Positions 1 through 5,658 of a DNA stretch of 5,658 bases are shown here, one piece after another. The notes beneath the pieces were generated by a model that was given only the letters and a program-made list of their open reading frames with translations, searched no databases and was not told the origin of the DNA. The stretch is from an uncultured Alphaproteobacteria bacterium. GTDB lineage: Bacteria; Pseudomonadota; Alphaproteobacteria; UBA3830. Positions within the stretch are counted from its first letter, which is position 1, and each line of letters opens with the position of its first letter. The stretch covers positions 2,067 to 7,724 of the forward strand of contig CAJOEB010000056.1 in NCBI GenBank assembly GCA_905233775.1. Direction: 5' to 3'. Position numbers and translations under genes: made by a program.

Positions 1-974
1 TTTCTCGAGAATTTATAACGTACATCAGATACAAAATCGCTGTTTTTCAGTAATTCAAAGACAATAGATGCATGCTTTTTATCCACTAAAATTTTTAATT
101 TCGTTTTATTCTCAATTAAATCACACTGGATAAAATATTTTGCGAGAAAACTTTGTATATTCTTCGGATTTACATCACAAGAAACTTGTAATTGTGATAA
201 ATTTGGTGTTACAGCCATTCCGCAAAACTCTTTTGCTGAAGATGTAGGTGAAATAATTGTTCCCGGAGCCTTAATAAAACTGGAAGCAACACGGATAACA
301 ACGTTTTTCTCCATAGCGTATGAAACCGACTGTTCTTGTAGAACTTTTGCGCCTTGGGATGCCATTTCCAGCATTTCCGTATAACATATTTCATCAATTC
401 TGCGAGCACCGTTGTATAAGTTTGGATCTACGGTATAAACTCCGTCAACATCTGAGTATATTTCGCACAAATCCGCATTGATTGCCGATGCAATCGCAAC
501 AGCTGTAAGATCAGAACCTCCACGTCCGAGTGTTGTGATTTTTCCTTGCTGACTTACTCCCTGAAAGCCACAAACCACTGGGACTATGCCACGTTCTAAA
601 TCTTTGTTTATATTAGATGGATCGACATTTTGAATTACTGCACGCCCGTAATTATTATCCGTAAAAATCGGCACCTGCCATGACGCATATGATCGCGATT
701 TTATTCCGACATTTTCCAAGGCGATAGCAGTTAATCCTGCTGTAACCAGTTCCCCCGAAGATAAAACCGTATCATATTCCGGATGACCTTCATTTGCGCC
801 AAGGGCATTTACACAATCCACAAATTTGTTCGTAACTCCTGCCATGGCTGATACTACCACGACAATTTCATGATCGCCGTTTAATCTGCTTTCAGCGACT
901 ATATCAGCTACATTTTTGATCCTGTCCAACGTTGCGACAGACGTTCCTCCGAACTTTTGAACAAGACGCGTCAT
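1..974 (-). CDS. lysC: aspartate kinase, 3' end cut by the window edge
   Basis: Aspartokinase phosphorylates L-aspartate with ATP, the first step towards diaminopimelate/lysine, threonine and methionine; it is cytoplasmic. I translated 324 uninterrupted codons from ATG 974 to the left edge. The amino-acid-kinase domain is complete: KFGGTS at residues 7-12, SSGE at 72-75, TTLGRGGSD at 147-155 and SDVDGVYTVDP at 174-184. An ACT region starts near residue 250. Family members are about 400-410 residues, so roughly 80 residues (second ACT domain) lie outside. The ATG is preceded by GGAG with an 11-nt gap (986-989) and by a good promoter. The first ACT domain is about 12 residues shorter than in feedback-regulated enzymes such as Corynebacterium LysC and lacks the recognisable DKPG and INxDMxxQN segments. 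No lysine riboswitch is possible in the short leader. The family call is very secure; loss of feedback control is inference. Confidence 0.97.
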   Translation of the reverse strand, partial: MTRLVQKFGGTSVATLDRIKNVADIVAESRLNGDHEIVVVVSAMAGVTNKFVDCVNALGANEGHPEYDTVLSSGELVTAGLTAIALENVGIKSRSYASWQVPIFTDNNYGRAVIQNVDPSNINKDLERGIVPVVCGFQGVSQQGKITTLGRGGSDLTAVAIASAINADLCEIYSDVDGVYTVDPNLYNGARRIDEICYTEMLEMASQGAKVLQEQSVSYAMEKNVVIRVASSFIKAPGTIISPTSSAKEFCGMAVTPNLSQLQVSCDVNPKNIQSFLAKYFIQCDLIENKTKLKILVDKKHASIVFELLKNSDFVSDVRYKFSR

Positions 975-985
975 GCTCGGTTTTT

Positions 986-989
986 CTCC
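986..989 (-). promoter_or_regulatory. ribosome binding site of lysC
   Basis: GGAG on the minus strand lies 11 nt before the lysC ATG at 974. It supports this start, which also places the KFGGTS motif at the usual distance from the N-terminus. Confidence 0.55.
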
Positions 990-1010
990 ATATTTATTAT
1001 TACTATACTC

Positions 1011-1039
1011 ATTATCGTATTTGTTACCGATTTTGTAAA
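1011..1039 (-). promoter_or_regulatory. sigma70-type promoter of lysC
   Basis: On the minus strand, a -35 of TTTACA (1034-1039) and a -10 of GATAAT (1011-1016) are separated by exactly 17 nt. Transcription would start near 1004, giving a leader of about 30 nt before the lysC ATG. The -35 sits at the T-run that follows the mipZ stop, so lysC can be transcribed independently of mipZ. Identified by eye only. Confidence 0.55.
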
Positions 1040-1063
1040 AAAACTACGACACATTTTGTATCA
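1037..1063 (-). terminator. possible weak intrinsic terminator at the end of mipZ
   Basis: In the mipZ transcript, GATACA and TGTGTC (1048-1062) can pair as a 6-bp stem with an AAA loop and one G-U pair; a further T-G wobble may extend it. The stem is followed by GTAG and then seven Ts (1037-1043). It includes the last codons and stop of mipZ. The stem is AT-rich and short, so termination may be partial. Confidence 0.35.
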
Positions 1064-1874
1064 ATTCTTGTTGTATCAATTCTTGTGAAATGGGAAGTTT
1101 CATTAGCGAGATTAGTTCACGTAATTCTTGACGCGCGGCAACATGAGATAAATTCATCGGAGCATCAATATTTTGCAAATCAAGTAACGTTGTCCCTGCT
1201 AAAAACAGTTCTTTAAATATAACACGTTCGCAAAATCCGTTTCCTATTCTAAAACTTAAACGTTTCGCAAGAGCTTCAAGAACAGTATTAACATCACCTC
1301 GGTTTTTCGTATACAGCGTAGAAAGGCGGTTTTTTACTACAATCCAATCGAGAGGTCTTTCTCCTCGTCTTGCTCGCTCTTTTCTTTGATCCCAAACCAT
1401 TTCTGCGTATATACTTGGTCGAAGATTTTTCAGATCACCATGCGATATTTTCACAATAACATCAAGGTCAACGAAACTGTCATTGATCGGAGTTACAAGA
1501 GTATCTGCATATGAATGCGCAAGTCTCGACAGAAACGTATTATTTCCCGGAGTATCTATTACAATGAAGTTACAATCCGATAATTCTTTCATTGCATTTT
1601 CAAAAGATTGACGCTCGATTTTTTCTGTCTCAAGTTTATCTTGTGCGTCACTCATTAAAATTGATACATGATGTGGTACCTTTATCGTTGGATCACCGCT
1701 CGCTGTTCGTTTTCTATTCTCGAAATAGTGTGTAAAAGTTCCTTGTCTGGCATCTATATCAATAGTTCCGACTTTGCATCCTAAATTCAGTAAATACACG
1801 GCGATATGCATTGCGATCGTGGATTTTCCTGTGCCGCCTTTTTCGTTTCCAAAAACAATAACATAAGGTTTCAT
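1044..1874 (-). CDS. mipZ: MipZ, ParA-type ATPase that positions the division plane
   Basis: In alphaproteobacteria MipZ forms a gradient from ParB-bound origins and inhibits FtsZ polymerisation away from midcell. This 276-residue protein has the deviant Walker A KGGTGKS at 12-18, the switch I region IDIDARQ at 39-44 (D41 aligns with the catalytic D42 of Caulobacter MipZ) and Walker B FIVIDTPG at 103-110. Family-specific stretches include HYFENR (49-54), VTPINDSFVDLD (127-138), DWIVVKNRLST (176-186) and RVIFKELF (217-224), which separate it from chromosomal ParA/Soj and MinD. Caulobacter MipZ has nearly the same length. The ATG at 1874 has AAGG 7 nt upstream. The gene begins 23 bp after potI, so it is probably co-transcribed with the polyamine permease genes, an unusual pairing. 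No parB is adjacent. The C-terminus carries a perfect duplication of QELIQ. Confidence 0.93.
   Translation of the reverse strand: MKPYVIVFGNEKGGTGKSTIAMHIAVYLLNLGCKVGTIDIDARQGTFTHYFENRKRTASGDPTIKVPHHVSILMSDAQDKLETEKIERQSFENAMKELSDCNFIVIDTPGNNTFLSRLAHSYADTLVTPINDSFVDLDVIVKISHGDLKNLRPSIYAEMVWDQRKERARRGERPLDWIVVKNRLSTLYTKNRGDVNTVLEALAKRLSFRIGNGFCERVIFKELFLAGTTLLDLQNIDAPMNLSHVAARQELRELISLMKLPISQELIQQELIQNVS
1056..1085. repeat. perfect 15-bp tandem duplication in the mipZ 3' end
   Basis: Positions 1056-1070 and 1071-1085 are identical (TTGTATCAATTCTTG on the plus strand). The unit is a multiple of three and encodes QELIQ twice at the very end of MipZ, so the reading frame is kept. Confidence 0.95.
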
Positions 1875-1897
1875 GCTTATACCTTTCTCTACTATTA

Positions 1898-2710
1898 TTA
1901 TTCGACGCTATTTTCTTGTGAAGAACCATTCCTATATATAATGACAGCAGCCATTATGACACCAATTGTGAGAACAGTCATCAAAATTGTTGCTAGTGCA
2001 TTTATTTCCGGTGATATTCCAAATCGAAGACTTGAAAAAACGATCATCGGAAGCGTTGTCGCACCAGGTCCAGCAACGAAACTCGCAATAACGACATCAT
2101 CGAGGGATAGAGCGAACGACAAAAGCCACCCGAGAACTATGCTTGGAAAGATAATCGGCAGTGTTATTACGAAGAACACCTTTAGTGGAGACGCACCGAG
2201 ATCAAGCGCCGCTTCTTCTATTGATCGGTCGAAATCCTGCAAACGAGCTTGGACAAGCATAGTCACATAGGAAAGAGTCAACGTAATGTGTGCTATTATA
2301 ACGGTTGTTGTCCCTCGTCCGTCCGGCCATCCGAAAAATTTATCCATACCAACAAACAACATAAGGATAGATAAACCAAGAACGACTTCTGGCATTACCA
2401 AAGGAGCAGTAACCGCACCAACAAAGAACGATTTTCCCCTGAAATGTCCAAAACGAGTTATAACTATCGCCGCTGTAGTTCCGATTATTGTAGATACAGT
2501 TGCCGATATTGTCGCAACTTTGATGCTTGTAAATGTCGCTCGCAAAATAATTGGATCGGAAAATAGAGCCTTATACCATTTTAATGAGAAGCCTGACCAA
2601 ACACTAACCAATCGTGATTCATTAAAAGAATATATGACTATGCAAACCAACGGAAAATACAAAAACATATATCCGAAAAACAGTATAATATTAGGCCATT
2701 TGAGCTTCAT
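1898..2710 (-). CDS. potI: putrescine ABC transporter permease PotI
   Basis: Inner-membrane subunit of a PotFGHI-type polyamine importer; it would pair with PotH and dock on the ATPase PotG. The 270-residue protein (E. coli PotI: 281) has about six predicted membrane segments near 8-28, 61-83, 97-119, 136-156, 180-202 and 238-258. The ATPase-docking EAA loop reads EAALDLGASPLKVFFVITLP at 166-185. Stretches typical of PotI rather than other permeases are VIYSFNESRLVSVWSG (25-40), RFGHFRG (86-92), DRSIEEAALDLG (161-172) and LSLDDVVIASFVAGPGATTLP (starting at 201). The ATG at 2710 lies 20 bp after the potH stop, with GAGG 13 nt upstream, and mipZ follows 23 bp downstream, so potH-potI-mipZ looks like one operon. 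No substrate-binding or ATPase gene is in the window, so substrate specificity rests on sequence resemblance alone. Confidence 0.95.
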   Translation of the reverse strand: MKLKWPNIILFFGYMFLYFPLVCIVIYSFNESRLVSVWSGFSLKWYKALFSDPIILRATFTSIKVATISATVSTIIGTTAAIVITRFGHFRGKSFFVGAVTAPLVMPEVVLGLSILMLFVGMDKFFGWPDGRGTTTVIIAHITLTLSYVTMLVQARLQDFDRSIEEAALDLGASPLKVFFVITLPIIFPSIVLGWLLSFALSLDDVVIASFVAGPGATTLPMIVFSSLRFGISPEINALATILMTVLTIGVIMAAVIIYRNGSSQENSVE

Positions 2711-2730
2711 CTTATCTCACATTCCTCAAT

Positions 2731-3669
2731 TTACCTTACATCTCTCAATAGTCGGATTTCCTTACGACGTTGCGTAAGAACAATCGGGAAAACAACGAAA
2801 GTCAACAGGATAATAGATAGTGCAGCGGCAGTTGGCCAAGAAAGATTTCCAAAAAATTCATTCCAAACCAATCGACCGATTGTAAGTGTCTGCGCTCCTC
2901 CCAACAACTCCGGAATAACAAATTCACCTATTGCTGGAACGAAAACAAATGCGGATCCGGCGTATATTCCGGGAGCTGCAAGCGGAACTATGATCGAGAA
3001 AAAAGCCGTAAGAGGTGAACTGCCAAGGTCGTAAGCTGCTTCTATCAATGTGTAATCTATTTTCTCAATAGCGCTGTATAAAGGAAAAATCATGAACGGC
3101 AGATATGCGTAAATAATTCCGATACACGCTGCGTATGAATTATTCATTAATTGCAACGGAGCATCTATTAAATCGAATTTCATCAGAAGACTATTTATAA
3201 ATCCGCTGGGACTAAGAAGCATAAGCCAGGCATATACTCTTATCAAAAATGACGTCCAAAATGGCAGAACAACTAGTATCAGAAGAATTGTACGAACTTT
3301 TGGAGATGATCTGACAATCGCCAGTGCCATAGGAAAACCAATCAACAAACAGCATATTGTAGATGCCCCTGCGATTAGCACGGACGTTGCAAATCCGCGA
3401 ATATACATCTCATTACTGAATAATCCAAGATAATTACCGAGATTAAGACGAATTTGCAAAATATTCCCTGAAATCCAATCAATAAGGCTTGTATACGGCG
3501 GTGACGAGATGATGCTATCCGAAAAACTGATTTTTAACAGTATAAGGCACGGACAAAGAAAGAAAACAAATACCCATACCGATGGTACGAAAATCAACAA
3601 ATTTCGTCCGGTAATTTTCTTAGCTAACTCGCTTAAATATGAAATTATTAATTCTTCTATTCTATACAT
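2731..3669 (-). CDS. potH: putrescine ABC transporter permease PotH
   Basis: Partner membrane subunit to PotI in a polyamine importer. From ATG 3669 the protein is 312 residues (E. coli PotH: 317) with six likely membrane segments near 24-48, 96-119, 128-151, 179-198, 223-248 and 281-299. The EAA loop begins at residue 210 (EAAYDLGSSPLTAFFSIIVP). Stretches shared with E. coli PotH include CCLLIGFP, FWTSFLIRVYAW, IGIIYAYLPFM and PAIGEFVIPELLGG. The long first periplasmic stretch with SSPPYTSLIDW and LNLGNYL is also PotH-like. The frame stays open upstream to a TTG at 3735, but that start adds 22 residues with no family counterpart and overlaps the promoter, so I prefer 3669 although its ribosome site is weak (TTGAG adjacent to the ATG). 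It is the first gene of the potH-potI-mipZ unit. Confidence 0.94.
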   Translation of the reverse strand: MYRIEELIISYLSELAKKITGRNLLIFVPSVWVFVFFLCPCLILLKISFSDSIISSPPYTSLIDWISGNILQIRLNLGNYLGLFSNEMYIRGFATSVLIAGASTICCLLIGFPMALAIVRSSPKVRTILLILVVLPFWTSFLIRVYAWLMLLSPSGFINSLLMKFDLIDAPLQLMNNSYAACIGIIYAYLPFMIFPLYSAIEKIDYTLIEAAYDLGSSPLTAFFSIIVPLAAPGIYAGSAFVFVPAIGEFVIPELLGGAQTLTIGRLVWNEFFGNLSWPTAAALSIILLTFVVFPIVLTQRRKEIRLLRDVR

Positions 3670-3699
3670 CTCAATCAAATCAAAAATGCATGCTATTAT

Positions 3700-3708
3700 T
3701 GATATAAT
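3700..3708 (+). promoter_or_regulatory. extended -10 promoter candidate of the ogg gene
   Basis: TGATATAAT on the plus strand fits the extended -10 consensus TGnTATAAT exactly. There is no good -35 at 17 nt upstream, which extended -10 promoters can tolerate. Transcription would start near 3715, about 50 nt before the ATG at 3767. The element overlaps the opposing potH -10 (3707-3712) by two bases. Confidence 0.4.
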
Positions 3709-3735
3709 TACATTTGTACAGGAACAACCTATCAA
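3707..3735 (-). promoter_or_regulatory. sigma70-type promoter of potH-potI-mipZ
   Basis: On the minus strand, a -35 of TTGATA (3730-3735) and a -10 of TGTAAT (3707-3712) are 17 nt apart. Transcription would start near 3700 and leave about 30 nt before the potH ATG at 3669. It argues against the TTG at 3735 as the potH start. Confidence 0.5.
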
Positions 3736-3766
3736 GTTATTTCTGCGTTATCAATGGGTTTTATGA

Positions 3767-4588
3767 ATGATATTCGTCCAATCTGATGATTTTAATATAT
3801 CGCAAATAGCTAATTCAGGACAATGTTTTCGGATTTCTGAGCAATCTAACAGCGAATGGGAAGTAATTGCGTTTGGAAAAACTTTGAAAATTCGCTCGGC
3901 AAACGAAAACGACAATAACTGTTATATTTTTGAATGCAATGAGAAAGAATATGAAGAAGTTTGGCGCGATTATTTCGATATGCAAAGAGACTACGGTGAA
4001 ATAAAAGCAAAAATAAAGGCTATCGGCGATAACTATTTGATAAACGCCGTAAATTTCGGATATGGTATGAGAATTTTAAACCAAGATTTATGGGAAGTTA
4101 TCGTAAGTTTTATAATATCTCAACAAAATAACATTCCGAGAATAAAAGGAATAATAAAAAGACTTTGCGCACCATATAATTCTCGTTTTCCTTCTCCGAA
4201 TGAACTTGTAAAATATTCAGAAGAAGATTTAGTCAAAATAGGATTGGGATATCGTGCGCGGTACGTACATAATATCGCGATTGCGGTAGTGGAAGGACAA
4301 CTTAGCTTCCAAAAATTAAAAAGCCTGAGTTATGAGGACGCAGTTAGTTATTTAAAAACATTCGACGGAATAGGCAAAAAAGTCGCGAATTGCATAGCTT
4401 TATTTGGCTTGCGGAAACTTGAGGCATTTCCGATTGATGTATGGATCAACCGAATTCTGCAAAACCAGTATAACGGAGAATTTGACGTCGGACTCTTCCC
4501 CGGATACGCAGGTATTGTACAGCAGTATATGTTCTATTACGAGAGGTATCGAAATACTGGCACAATATCTTATAATAATATCTCATAA
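3767..4588 (+). CDS. ogg: 8-oxoguanine DNA glycosylase/AP lyase, OGG1 type
   Basis: Base-excision repair enzyme expected to remove 8-oxoguanine and nick the abasic site. The 273-residue protein has an N-terminal beta domain with SGQCFRI at 17-23 (cf. GQxFRW in human OGG1), then SQQNNIPRIKGIIKRLC at 118-134 (cf. the NNN loop before RI in OGG1). The helix-hairpin-helix GPD motif follows: TFDGIGKKVANC at 198-209 with K205 aligning to the Schiff-base Lys249, and FPIDVW at 221-226 with D224 aligning to Asp268. C209 aligns with Cys253. Near the end, Q252 and F256 align with Gln315 and Phe319, which hold 8-oxoguanine in human OGG1, favouring this over AlkA. A stop lies directly before the ATG, so no longer start in frame exists nearby; the ribosome site is weak. 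It is divergent from potH and monocistronic. OGG1 forms are scattered in bacteria (e.g. clostridia), so horizontal gain is plausible but inferred. Confidence 0.86.
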   Translation: MIFVQSDDFNISQIANSGQCFRISEQSNSEWEVIAFGKTLKIRSANENDNNCYIFECNEKEYEEVWRDYFDMQRDYGEIKAKIKAIGDNYLINAVNFGYGMRILNQDLWEVIVSFIISQQNNIPRIKGIIKRLCAPYNSRFPSPNELVKYSEEDLVKIGLGYRARYVHNIAIAVVEGQLSFQKLKSLSYEDAVSYLKTFDGIGKKVANCIALFGLRKLEAFPIDVWINRILQNQYNGEFDVGLFPGYAGIVQQYMFYYERYRNTGTISYNNIS

Positions 4589-4680
4589 TTATGAAAACGT
4601 AATAACAAAAACGTAGTATCATGAATGATATAAATAAAGGCTCTAGAGCATAATAGGAATAAAGATGTATGGTATAATGC
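4589..4680. other. short intergenic stretch between ogg and the dead transposase
   Basis: No gene is visible. It holds the 8-bp direct repeat AAAACGTA (4594-4601 and 4608-4615) and a TGGTATAAT extended -10 look-alike (4670-4678) just before the former transposase start; any transcript from that element would begin after the ATG at 4681. No convincing terminator for ogg was found. Confidence 0.5.
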
Positions 4681-5331
4681 ATGAGATACAGTAGATTAAG
4701 CGGATATAAGATAAAAAAATAATTAAATAATTCAGTGAAGACATAACTACAAGTTATACGACAAAAATTCTGAAGTTGAAGCGCAAGACGGTTAACAGCT
4801 ACTACAACGAGTTTAGGATGCTGATATTAGCGCATTCATTGCGAGAACAAGAGAGAGAATTAGGCGAATTTAAGTTAGATGAAAGCTGCTTTGGAGCGAG
4901 CAGAGTCGGAGGCAAACGAGGTCTCGAGGAACAACGGAAAAAACACAGGTTTTTGGGCTTTTGAAAAGGAATGGAAAAGTGTTTGTAACAATCGTCCCGA
5001 ACTGCTCTCGAAAAGAGTTAATGCCACTTATTCAGGGAAAAATTCTTGAAGATTCCACGATTCACACTCACGGCTGGAAAGCCTATGACGGTCTGATCTG
5101 TAACGGATACAACTACTATCAAGTGTTTTCACTACAAAAATGAATTTGCACGAGGGAAATTTCATGTTAACAGCATCGAGTGCTTTTGGGGCTATGCGAA
5201 AAGACGCCTTGTAAAATTAACAGACTGAGCAATGAAAAGTTTCTATTACATTTAAACATTTAAAAGAGACTGAGCGTAAATTTAGTCGCAGAGAAGAAAG
5301 TTTTCGGGTTCTTGTTGTTTCTCTCCTTTAA
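4681..5331 (+). pseudogene. decayed IS1595-family DDE transposase
   Basis: The remains of a small (about 213-codon) transposase can be read through shifting frames. ATG 4681 gives MRYSRLSGYKI; a lost A near 4714-4719 moves to the frame holding FSEDITTS, RKTVNSYYNEFR, ILAHSLREQE and GEFKLDESCFGASRV. An in-frame TAA (4728-4730) sits where an aromatic codon is expected. A duplicated TC at 4922-4925 shifts to VFGLLKRNGKVFVTIVPNCS and GWKAYDGL. An extra T at 5126-5129 shifts to HYKNEFARGK, VNSIECFWGYAKRRLV. A lost A near 5219-5221 shifts to NRLSNEKFLLHL, and a duplicated CATTTAAA (5249-5264) to the last frame, ending at TAA 5329. The first catalytic Asp remains (4878-4880), the second is His (CAC, 5069-5071), while the Asn (5169-5171) and Lys (5199-5201) of the IS1595-type site remain. 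The family is recognised from memory of these conserved stretches; it cannot be active. Confidence 0.86.
5249..5264. repeat. 8-bp tandem duplication in the transposase remnant
   Basis: CATTTAAA occurs twice in a row (5249-5256, 5257-5264). Removing one copy restores HLKETE in the transposase reading, so this is one of the inactivating lesions. Confidence 0.85.
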
Positions 5332-5396
5332 AAAAAAGAAAAAGATGCGGGAGGGGGAGAGTATACCATTATATCAATATATTTATTATTTATGCT
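5332..5396. other. non-coding stretch between the dead transposase and the dnaE-like frame
   Basis: Purine-rich (long A runs and a GGGAGGGGG tract at 5349-5358), then AT-rich. CTCTCC near 5321-5326 could pair with GGAGAG near 5356-5361, but the loop is about 30 nt and no clean terminator for the minus-strand gene is apparent. Confidence 0.4.
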
Positions 5397-5658
5397 CTAT
5401 TCTTCTTCTGCCATTTCTACGTTTTCAACGCCGACTATATTTCTTATATCCAAAATATCATATGTCGTCAGAAGATACCCATCAGGCAGAACAGCTTTTT
5501 TTCCATCAGCAAATAGCAATTCAATTTTTGTTGTTCCATATCTTCTGAAATTACCAATAAAATTTTTTATTTTTTGAAGTTCAGCTAAACCGCCAACTTT
5601 TATTCGCATAATTTTATTTTTCGGTTTTTGCGGAGTATCATTTTGAAAATTGTTATCA
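5397..5658 (-). CDS. dnaE: probable C-terminal tail of DNA polymerase III alpha subunit, 5' part outside the window
   Basis: The frame is open from the right edge to TAG at 5397-5399, 86 codons. It begins with a polar, Pro/Asn/Lys/Gln-rich linker (NDTPQKPKNK), then IMRIKVGGLAELQKIKNFIGN, a beta-rich KIELLFADGKKAVLPDGYLL, and ends YDILDIRNIVGVENVEMAEEE. This layout (linker, an LxLKL-type strand, a helix, a charged strand pair, LPxxYxL, then a helix followed by PGV-VEVEE) matches the C-terminal domain of bacterial replicative polymerase DnaE, which contacts tau and clamp-related partners. An internal ATG at 5609 would give a 70-residue protein, but the frame continues upstream through a sensible linker, so I treat it as the end of a large gene. 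No polymerase or PHP motif is visible, so the identity rests on the tail alone. A small hypothetical protein is the alternative. Confidence 0.66.
   Translation of the reverse strand, partial: DNNFQNDTPQKPKNKIMRIKVGGLAELQKIKNFIGNFRRYGTTKIELLFADGKKAVLPDGYLLTTYDILDIRNIVGVENVEMAEEE

Larger units (their letters stand above)
4639..5404. mobile_element. remnant IS1595-family insertion sequence, ends tentative
   Basis: Outer limits are guessed from a 10-bp perfect inverted match, TAGAGCATAA at 4644-4653 and TTATGCTCTA at 5390-5399, that brackets the dead transposase at plausible distances. The left side may continue outwards as GGCTC, but the right side does not. No 8-bp target duplication was found next to either end, and the right copy overlaps the stop codon of the minus-strand frame at 5397. 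The element core is secure because of the transposase; the exact ends are not. Confidence 0.3.

Noticed and set aside
971..991. Six-codon ORF (MEKNRA) overlapping the lysC ATG as a possible leader peptide
   Set aside because: It has no ribosome site of its own, no run of regulatory codons and no attenuator; its ATG overlaps the lysC ribosome site, so it is best seen as chance.
1806..2777. Two long plus-strand frames (1806-2270 and 2286-2777) opposite potI and the end of potH
   Set aside because: They are antisense shadows of a clear permease gene, with no recognisable protein features or ribosome sites.
3670..3735. Longer potH starting at TTG 3735
   Set aside because: The extra 22 residues have no PotH counterpart, the 312-residue form matches the family length, and the stretch contains the promoter candidate.
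4404..4682. Small frames in other phases over the 3' end of ogg
   Set aside because: They overlap the conserved HhH-GPD coding region and show no family features.
4776..5143. Two separate small genes (4776-4964 and 4961-5143)
   Set aside because: Both are pieces of one transposase split by a 2-bp insertion; the TTG starts are artefacts of the broken frame.
5312..5577. Plus-strand frames of 78 and 61 codons opposite the dnaE-like tail
   Set aside because: They begin in low-complexity A/T runs and lie antisense to the better-supported minus-strand frame.
1..5658. CRISPR arrays, tRNA or rRNA genes, riboswitches
   Set aside because: No regularly spaced repeats, no clover-leaf or rRNA-like stretches, and leaders too short for known riboswitches were seen.

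Overview
The window is AT-rich chromosomal DNA (roughly 60 % A+T by eye) that most resembles an alphaproteobacterium, probably a host-associated lineage of the Holosporales/Rickettsiales type. The pointers are a MipZ-type division-site ATPase (an alphaproteobacterial hallmark), the low GC, and a decayed IS1595-family transposase. The order-level guess is inference; no rRNA or species marker is present.

Left part, all on the minus strand (reading right to left, 3735 to 1): potH and potI, the two membrane subunits of a PotFGHI-type putrescine ABC importer, are followed 23 bp later by mipZ, as one apparent transcription unit. A weak terminator-like hairpin overlaps the mipZ stop codon. A separate promoter then drives lysC (aspartate kinase), which runs off the left edge after 324 intact codons.

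Middle: a promoter region near 3700-3735 serves potH leftwards and, divergently, a plus-strand gene (3767-4588) for an OGG1-type 8-oxoguanine DNA glycosylase with its catalytic Lys and Asp intact. Bacteria usually use Fpg/MutM for this job, so this gene is the likeliest acquired functional gene here.

Right part: 4589-5396 has no intact gene. It holds a dead IS1595-family transposase (4681-5331) that can be read through at least five frame lesions, one premature stop and a D-to-H change in the catalytic triad. At the right edge the minus-strand frame 5397-5658 looks like the C-terminal tail of DNA polymerase III alpha (dnaE).

Functionally the window joins amino-acid/cell-wall precursor synthesis (lysC), polyamine import (potHI), division-site placement (mipZ), base-excision repair (ogg) and replication (dnaE). 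No coherent new system is evident. The notable points are the OGG1-type enzyme, the shortened first ACT domain in LysC, the potHI-mipZ linkage without potF/potG, and the reconstructable dead IS.
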